From positions 1-34,674 of the forward strand of contig JANXWJ010000032.1 in the NCBI GenBank assembly GCA_025351185.1: 34,674 nucleotides of DNA, written 5' to 3'. The DNA comes from Candidatus Nanopelagicales bacterium (GTDB taxonomy: Bacteria > Actinomycetota > Actinomycetes > S36-B12 > CAIYMF01). Every line of letters starts with the position of its first letter. The stretch's first letter is position 1. The translations under genes were made by a program, and so were the position numbers. The notes under the pieces were generated by a model. The model was not told the DNA's origin. It made no database searches and was given only the letters and a program-made list of their open reading frames with translations. Positions 30,641 through 34,674 of this stretch are shown one piece after another.

Positions 30641-31584
30641 TGGGCACGGCTCCCGAGGGTCACACGCGGGTCGAGCAGCGCGTAGGCGATGTCGATGACG
30701 ACGTTGGTGATGACGAACGCGAACACCAGCACGAGGCTGATGCCCTGCACGACGGCGAAGTCCTTGTTCTGGGCCGCTTGCACGAGGTAGGCGCCGAGGC
30801 CGTTGAGACCGAACGCGGTCTCGACGATGGCGGCGAGCGCGATGAGGCTGGCGATGGTGATGCCGACGACCGTCGTGATCGGGATGGCCGCGTTGCGCAG
30901 CACATGCCGTTGCACGACGCCCGACCAGGGCAGTCCGCGGCTGATCGCCGTCTGCACGTGCTCGCGGCCGAGCTCCTCGCGCACGGCAGTCCTCGTCACT
31001 CGAGTGACGAGGGCGACGGATGTCGCAGCAAGGGCCAGCGCGGGGAGGGTGAGGTGGCGCAGGCCGTCGACGAAGCCGTCTCCCGTGCCGAGCACGGGGA
31101 ACCAGCCGAGCATGACGCCGAAGACGAACTGGAGGATCACGGCGGCCGCGAAGGCGGGAAGCGCAGCCGAGACGGTCGAGGCGAAGAGCACGCCGGTGTC
31201 GACGGTGCCTCGGCCCAGCGCACCGACGATCCCGAGCCCGACCCCGACCACGATGATGATCACCGAGGTGAGGAGCACGAGGCTGATCGTGACCCCGATG
31301 CGTTGCGAGATGAGCGTCGAGACCTGTTCGTGCAGCGGGATCGACTCGCCGAGGTCACCGTGCAGCGCCGAGGTGAGCCAGAGCCAGTAGCGGGTGAGGA
31401 ACGGCTCGTTGAGGTGGTAGCGCTCCTCGAGCTGCGCCAGTACTTCGGGAGGTACGGACCGGCCGCCGGTGAGCGCCGCGATCGGGCTTCCGGGTGCCAG
31501 GTAGAGCGCACCGTAGATCGCGAAACTCGCGACGAGCAGCGTGGCGACGAGCATCGCCAGTCGTCTGCCAAGGAATGCGAGCAA
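30637..31584 (-). CDS. Peptide-type ABC transporter permease (OppB/DppB-like)
   Basis: This 315-residue permease has the B-type N-terminal pattern FLGRRLAMLVATLLVASFAIYGALYLAPGSP, a periplasmic segment (EVLAQLEERYHLNEPFLTRYWLWL), five core helices and the EAA loop ISRGLPWSGVVQRHVLRNAAIP. The start is an unusual TTG at 31584, supported by GGAGG eight bases upstream. It lies 41 bases after the binding-protein gene and overlaps the C-type permease gene by 4 bases. Confidence 0.93.
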   Translation of the reverse strand: MLAFLGRRLAMLVATLLVASFAIYGALYLAPGSPIAALTGGRSVPPEVLAQLEERYHLNEPFLTRYWLWLTSALHGDLGESIPLHEQVSTLISQRIGVTISLVLLTSVIIIVVGVGLGIVGALGRGTVDTGVLFASTVSAALPAFAAAVILQFVFGVMLGWFPVLGTGDGFVDGLRHLTLPALALAATSVALVTRVTRTAVREELGREHVQTAISRGLPWSGVVQRHVLRNAAIPITTVVGITIASLIALAAIVETAFGLNGLGAYLVQAAQNKDFAVVQGISLVLVFAFVITNVVIDIAYALLDPRVTLGSRAQ

Positions 31585-31625
31585 GGTCCCTACCTCCCGA
31601 GTACCAGTGCGAACGAGTGGTCAGG

Positions 31626-33275
31626 TCACGCACCGCCGAGGTAGGCAGCCCACGGTCCGAACATGTACACGAAGGTAGCCGGTGCGCCAGTGACCTTGTT
31701 GTTCATGATCAGTACGTTGTTGGCCGCCACGAGAGGGAACCAAACGAGCTGGTCCGTAACGATCTTCTGTGCTGTGACGACGAGCGCGGCGCGCTTGGTG
31801 TCGTCCTTCTCGCCGCGAGCAGCGTCGAAGGCCGCCGTGGCTGCCGGGTCGGTCCAGCCGCTGAAGTTCTGGGATCCGCCCTTGTAGGCCATCGTCTTGT
31901 AGAGCCCCGCCGGGTCGGCGTAGTCACCGTAGTTCGACGTGGCGAACGCGTCGACGGAGCCCCACGCCTTCGGGTCGATGAAGTAGTTGATGTAGTTGGA
32001 CGGGCTGACGTTCTGGACCTCCACCTTGAGGCCGATGGCCTCGCACGCCGCCTTGAACGCGAGGGCCTCGGAGTTCAGGGCGGGGATGCCGCTCGAGGCT
32101 CCGATCGTCACTGTCTGACCGGCGACGTTGAGCGTCTTGGCGAGTTCCCGCGCCTTGGCGAGGTCCTGGTCCATGGCCGGAAGAGCGTCGTACCCAGTCT
32201 TGAACGTGTCGACCGCCGTGCCCCAGGTGCCGGAGCCCTGCAGCGCACGGGGGATGTTGCCGGCGCCCTTGAAGACCGTGTTGATGATGCCCTTGCGGTC
32301 AAGTGCGAGGCTGACGGCCTGGCGCACCTTGGGGTCGGCGAGCGGTCCCTTGGTCGCGCTGATAACCATGGCGGCCGAGAGGAACGGGGCGCCCTGATAG
32401 ACCTTCACGCTCGGGTCGGTCTGGAGCTGACCGAGAGTCGAGAGCGCGATGGCGTAGCCGCCCTGGATCGCTCCGGTCTTGAGGCCCGCGGTGAGGGTCG
32501 CGTCGTCCGGCACGCCGATGAGCGTCAAGCTCGTCAGCTTGGGCTTGGGCAATGTGGTGTCCCAGTAGGTCGGGTTCGGAACCATCTTGACGCCCTTGCC
32601 GGTTTGCCAGGTGTCGAGCTTGAACGGCCCCGAACACATGACCCCGGCCCCCACCGTCCCGAAGTCCTTGCCCTTGGCCTCGGCGAACTTCTTCTCCACG
32701 ATCGAGCCCGGAGTCGACGACAGCTCACCGAGCAGCCAGTAGTCGGGCTGTGTGAGGACGATATTGACCGCCTTGGGACCGGCGGCCTCGATCGACTTCA
32801 CCCTGTCGAACACGGCAGAGTAGAAGCCGCCACCCTTGGGGTCGGCCGCACGCTTGAGGCTGAACACGGCGTCCTCAGCGGTGACGGGGTTGCCGTCCCA
32901 GAACGTCGCGTTGGCGTTGATCTCGAAGCTGAACTCGGTGTCGGAGGTCTGGGTGAGCTTGCCCAGGCCGTCGCCGTAGGTCATGTCGTTCTTCTGGCGC
33001 AGCAGCGGCTCGCAGAGGATGGAGTCCGCGGTCTGCTCGGGGTAGTCGAATCCCTGGATCGGGTCGAGGGTCTGAGTCTCGCGGTACGTGGCCCACACGA
33101 CGTCCCCGGCGTCCTTGGTCGGGGCGGGAGTGTCCACCACGAAGTCCGACGTCTGGGCGGTCGCGCTCCCGCTGGTGGAGGGGGCCGGTGCCCCGCTGCA
33201 CGCCGCGGTCAAGGCGAGCGCAGCCGCGGTGGTGATCACGCCGAGGATCCTGCGGCGCGATGTCGTGTCCATCAT
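31626..33275 (-). CDS. ABC transporter substrate-binding lipoprotein (SBP family 5)
   Basis: This 549-residue extracytoplasmic binding protein has an arginine-rich start (SRRRILG), hydrophobic signal and lipobox LTAAC with lipid-bearing C26, then a Thr/Ser/Pro linker and the family 5 fold (ETQTLDPIQGFDYPEQTADSILCEPLL, ATFWDGNPVTAEDAVFSLKRA, DPKVRQAVSLALDRKGI). Family 5 binds peptides, nickel chelates, opines or glycosides. The ATG at 33275 (or the adjacent ATG at 33272) follows GGAAGGA. As first gene of the transporter block it determines specificity; with amidase and amidohydrolase genes beside it, an amide-containing ligand is plausible. Confidence 0.92.
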   Translation of the reverse strand: MMDTTSRRRILGVITTAAALALTAACSGAPAPSTSGSATAQTSDFVVDTPAPTKDAGDVVWATYRETQTLDPIQGFDYPEQTADSILCEPLLRQKNDMTYGDGLGKLTQTSDTEFSFEINANATFWDGNPVTAEDAVFSLKRAADPKGGGFYSAVFDRVKSIEAAGPKAVNIVLTQPDYWLLGELSSTPGSIVEKKFAEAKGKDFGTVGAGVMCSGPFKLDTWQTGKGVKMVPNPTYWDTTLPKPKLTSLTLIGVPDDATLTAGLKTGAIQGGYAIALSTLGQLQTDPSVKVYQGAPFLSAAMVISATKGPLADPKVRQAVSLALDRKGIINTVFKGAGNIPRALQGSGTWGTAVDTFKTGYDALPAMDQDLAKARELAKTLNVAGQTVTIGASSGIPALNSEALAFKAACEAIGLKVEVQNVSPSNYINYFIDPKAWGSVDAFATSNYGDYADPAGLYKTMAYKGGSQNFSGWTDPAATAAFDAARGEKDDTKRAALVVTAQKIVTDQLVWFPLVAANNVLIMNNKVTGAPATFVYMFGPWAAYLGGA

Positions 33276-33410
33276 CTGAGAATTGTCCTTCCGGAGGGCC
33301 ACATCGAGTCGGTCTGGGGTCAGGCCTGGGTGGAGCCTGTCGTGGATCGTTCGGGTCCGAGCGAGAACGCGGCGAGGTTTACCGGGTCGTCACATTGCGG
33401 TACGTGATCG
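33276..33410 (-). promoter_or_regulatory. Upstream region of transporter genes with repeated CGTCACA
   Basis: This 135-base gap between the amidase stop and the binding-protein start should hold a promoter. I see no clear -10/-35 pair. CGTCACA occurs at 33388-33394 and 33409-33415, 21 bases apart, i.e. two helical turns, which could be a regulator site; the second copy overlaps the amidase stop. Confidence 0.3.
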
Positions 33411-34674
33411 TCACAGTGCCGGGCGCCAGGACGGGTCATTCCATAGCCCGAGCTCGCGTTCGGCCGCAGCGCCGACATGGAACGCCGTGACGTCGTCGTA
33501 GGGACGGGCCACGACCTGCACACCCGTGGGCACGCCGTTGGGTGCGAGACCCGACGGCACGTTGAGCACCGGGTGGCGGCTCGCGACGTTGAACACCGGG
33601 GTGAGGCAGGCCAGCAGGTAGAAGTCGAGGTGCACGCCCGCCACGTCGATGCCGTCGAGGTACTCCTCCCCAGCGCGGAAGCCGAAGCCACCGATGGTCG
33701 GGCAGACCAGGGCGTCGTGGTCTACGAACACGTCGGCGAGCGCACGGTGCACGACCGCCTCGCCGGTCAGTCCGGCGTACAGACCGACCTGTGCGAAGGT
33801 CGCGCTCGACAGCTCAAGGAACTGGCGCGTGTACGTCTCGAACCGAGGGTCCGAGGGGTCGGCGATCTCGGCCATCGACGGGCCCATGATCGCGCCGAAG
33901 TGCACCAGCGCGGTGCGGAAGAGGTCGTCGCGCGATATCTCGACCTTGACCTCGTCGACGATCGCGCCAGCGGTGCGCAACGCCTCGGCGAAGCGACGGG
34001 TGTTGGCCTCGACCTCGGGCTCCACCGGGAAGTCGCCCAGCGTGACGGCAAGTGCGATTCGGAGGCCGCGTACGTCGCCTAGGTCGGCGGGGATCGGCAG
34101 CGCAGGAAGGGACACGTGGTCGTAGGGGTGCTGGCCCTGGATCACGTTGTGCAGCAGGGCGACGTCGGCGACAGTGCGCCCCATCGCCCCGTCGTGGCAG
34201 TAGGTGTCGAGGTTGAACGGCGGCATCGCCGGGACCCGGCCGTAGGGCGCTTTGAAGCCGACCACTCCGCAGAACGACGCGGGGATGCGGATCGAGCCGC
34301 CGATGTCGGAGCCGCTGGCGAGGTAAGCCGTGCCCGAGGCGAGCGCGGCGCCGGAGCCGCCGGACGAGCCACCCGGGGTGTAGTCCGGGTTCCACGGGTT
34401 GCGGGTGATGCCCCACAGCGTCGAGTGGGTGTAGGCCGCGCACGAGAACTCGGGAGTGGTCGTGCGCGCGTGCACGACGGCGCCGGCTGCGATCACGCGT
34501 TCGGGGACGGGATGGGTGTCGGGGGAGACGTAGCCCTCGGTCAGCAACGACCCGAAGCGCGCCGACCGGCCCGCGATGGGCTGCTCCTCCTTGAGCACGA
34601 CGGGCAGACCTTCGAGGGCGCCGGTGGCTTCGGCGCGGGCATAGCGCTCGGTCGCTGCTCGAGCCGCCTCTCGG
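33411..34674 (-). CDS. Amidase-signature family enzyme (5' end outside window)
   Basis: At least 420 residues are encoded and the frame stays open to the window edge, so the N-terminus is missing. The amidase-signature triad is visible: catalytic lysine in LPVVLKEEQ, cis-serine in the glycine/serine-rich TPGGSSGGSGAALASG and the nucleophile serine in SDIGGSIRIPAS. The family hydrolyses amides, including peptide amides, indole acetamide, nicotinamide and the Gln of transamidosomes; GatA is unlikely, as no gatB/C is near. A shorter reading from GTG at 34598 would lose part of the region around the lysine, so the longer frame is right. It is co-oriented with the binding-protein and transporter genes. 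Confidence 0.9.
   Translation of the reverse strand, partial: REAARAATERYARAEATGALEGLPVVLKEEQPIAGRSARFGSLLTEGYVSPDTHPVPERVIAAGAVVHARTTTPEFSCAAYTHSTLWGITRNPWNPDYTPGGSSGGSGAALASGTAYLASGSDIGGSIRIPASFCGVVGFKAPYGRVPAMPPFNLDTYCHDGAMGRTVADVALLHNVIQGQHPYDHVSLPALPIPADLGDVRGLRIALAVTLGDFPVEPEVEANTRRFAEALRTAGAIVDEVKVEISRDDLFRTALVHFGAIMGPSMAEIADPSDPRFETYTRQFLELSSATFAQVGLYAGLTGEAVVHRALADVFVDHDALVCPTIGGFGFRAGEEYLDGIDVAGVHLDFYLLACLTPVFNVASRHPVLNVPSGLAPNGVPTGVQVVARPYDDVTAFHVGAAAERELGLWNDPSWRPAL

Noticed and set aside
31494-33407. 637-residue plus-strand open frame opposite the binding-protein gene
   Set aside because: No signal, motif or ribosome-binding site; the minus strand encodes a complete family 5 binding lipoprotein.
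33411-34674. GatA subunit of the tRNA amidotransferase
   Set aside because: The amidase signature is shared, but no gatB or gatC is adjacent and the context is an uptake operon.

Overview
The window is very GC-rich, has strong G/C bias at third codon positions, and uses GTG and TTG starts freely. It also carries an S-(hydroxymethyl)mycothiol dehydrogenase, a mycothiol-pathway enzyme. Together these point to an actinobacterium, most likely Nocardioides or another Nocardioidaceae (inferred; no rRNA is present). I see no rRNA, tRNA, CRISPR array, prophage or complete insertion sequence, and no gene-free stretch longer than about 300 bases.

Layout. (1) 113-3472: a PspC-domain membrane protein and a small membrane protein on the minus strand diverge from a PspC-domain histidine kinase and a LuxR-type regulator. 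The set matches the EsrISR cell-envelope-stress system of Corynebacterium glutamicum, and the shared promoter holds three copies of ACCCTGA. (2) 3592-5306: mscR and a metallo-beta-lactamase-fold hydrolase, a formaldehyde-detoxification pair. (3) 5453-7581: a small membrane protein, a short AraC-type regulator with a VOC protein, and a PIG-L deacetylase. (4) 7687-13773: a secreted zinc-peptidase-like protein, the helicase gene pcrA, and a minus-strand pair made of a lipase-like hydrolase and a secreted M23 peptidase. (5) 13950-15363: an orphan cobalamin-binding mutase subunit, and an AbiEi/DUF559-like nuclease gene bracketed by two related palindromes. (6) 15639-22408: sucC, sucD, amidase, a PerM-like membrane protein, purN and purH, a typical actinobacterial chromosomal block. 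(7) 22503-25415: a YdcZ-type transporter, an alpha/beta hydrolase, a PH-domain membrane protein that looks frameshifted, and an N-terminally short DUF3291 protein. (8) 25462-34674: an amidohydrolase and a TetR regulator on the plus strand, facing a minus-strand operon of amidase (cut by the window edge), lipoprotein binding protein, two permeases and two ATPases. This looks like an uptake and hydrolysis locus for an amide- or peptide-like compound.

The most unusual signal is a set of long inverted repeats between genes (3503-3559, 5349-5425, 6767-6825, 14391-14440, 15442-15489, 20066-20127). Some share sequence with each other, so they look like dispersed palindromic elements and not only terminators. 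One pair flanks a predicted PDDEXK-type nuclease gene and even supplies its last codons. A second recurring feature is a -10-like hexamer placed 6 or 7 bases before the start codon of many genes, which suggests leaderless transcripts.
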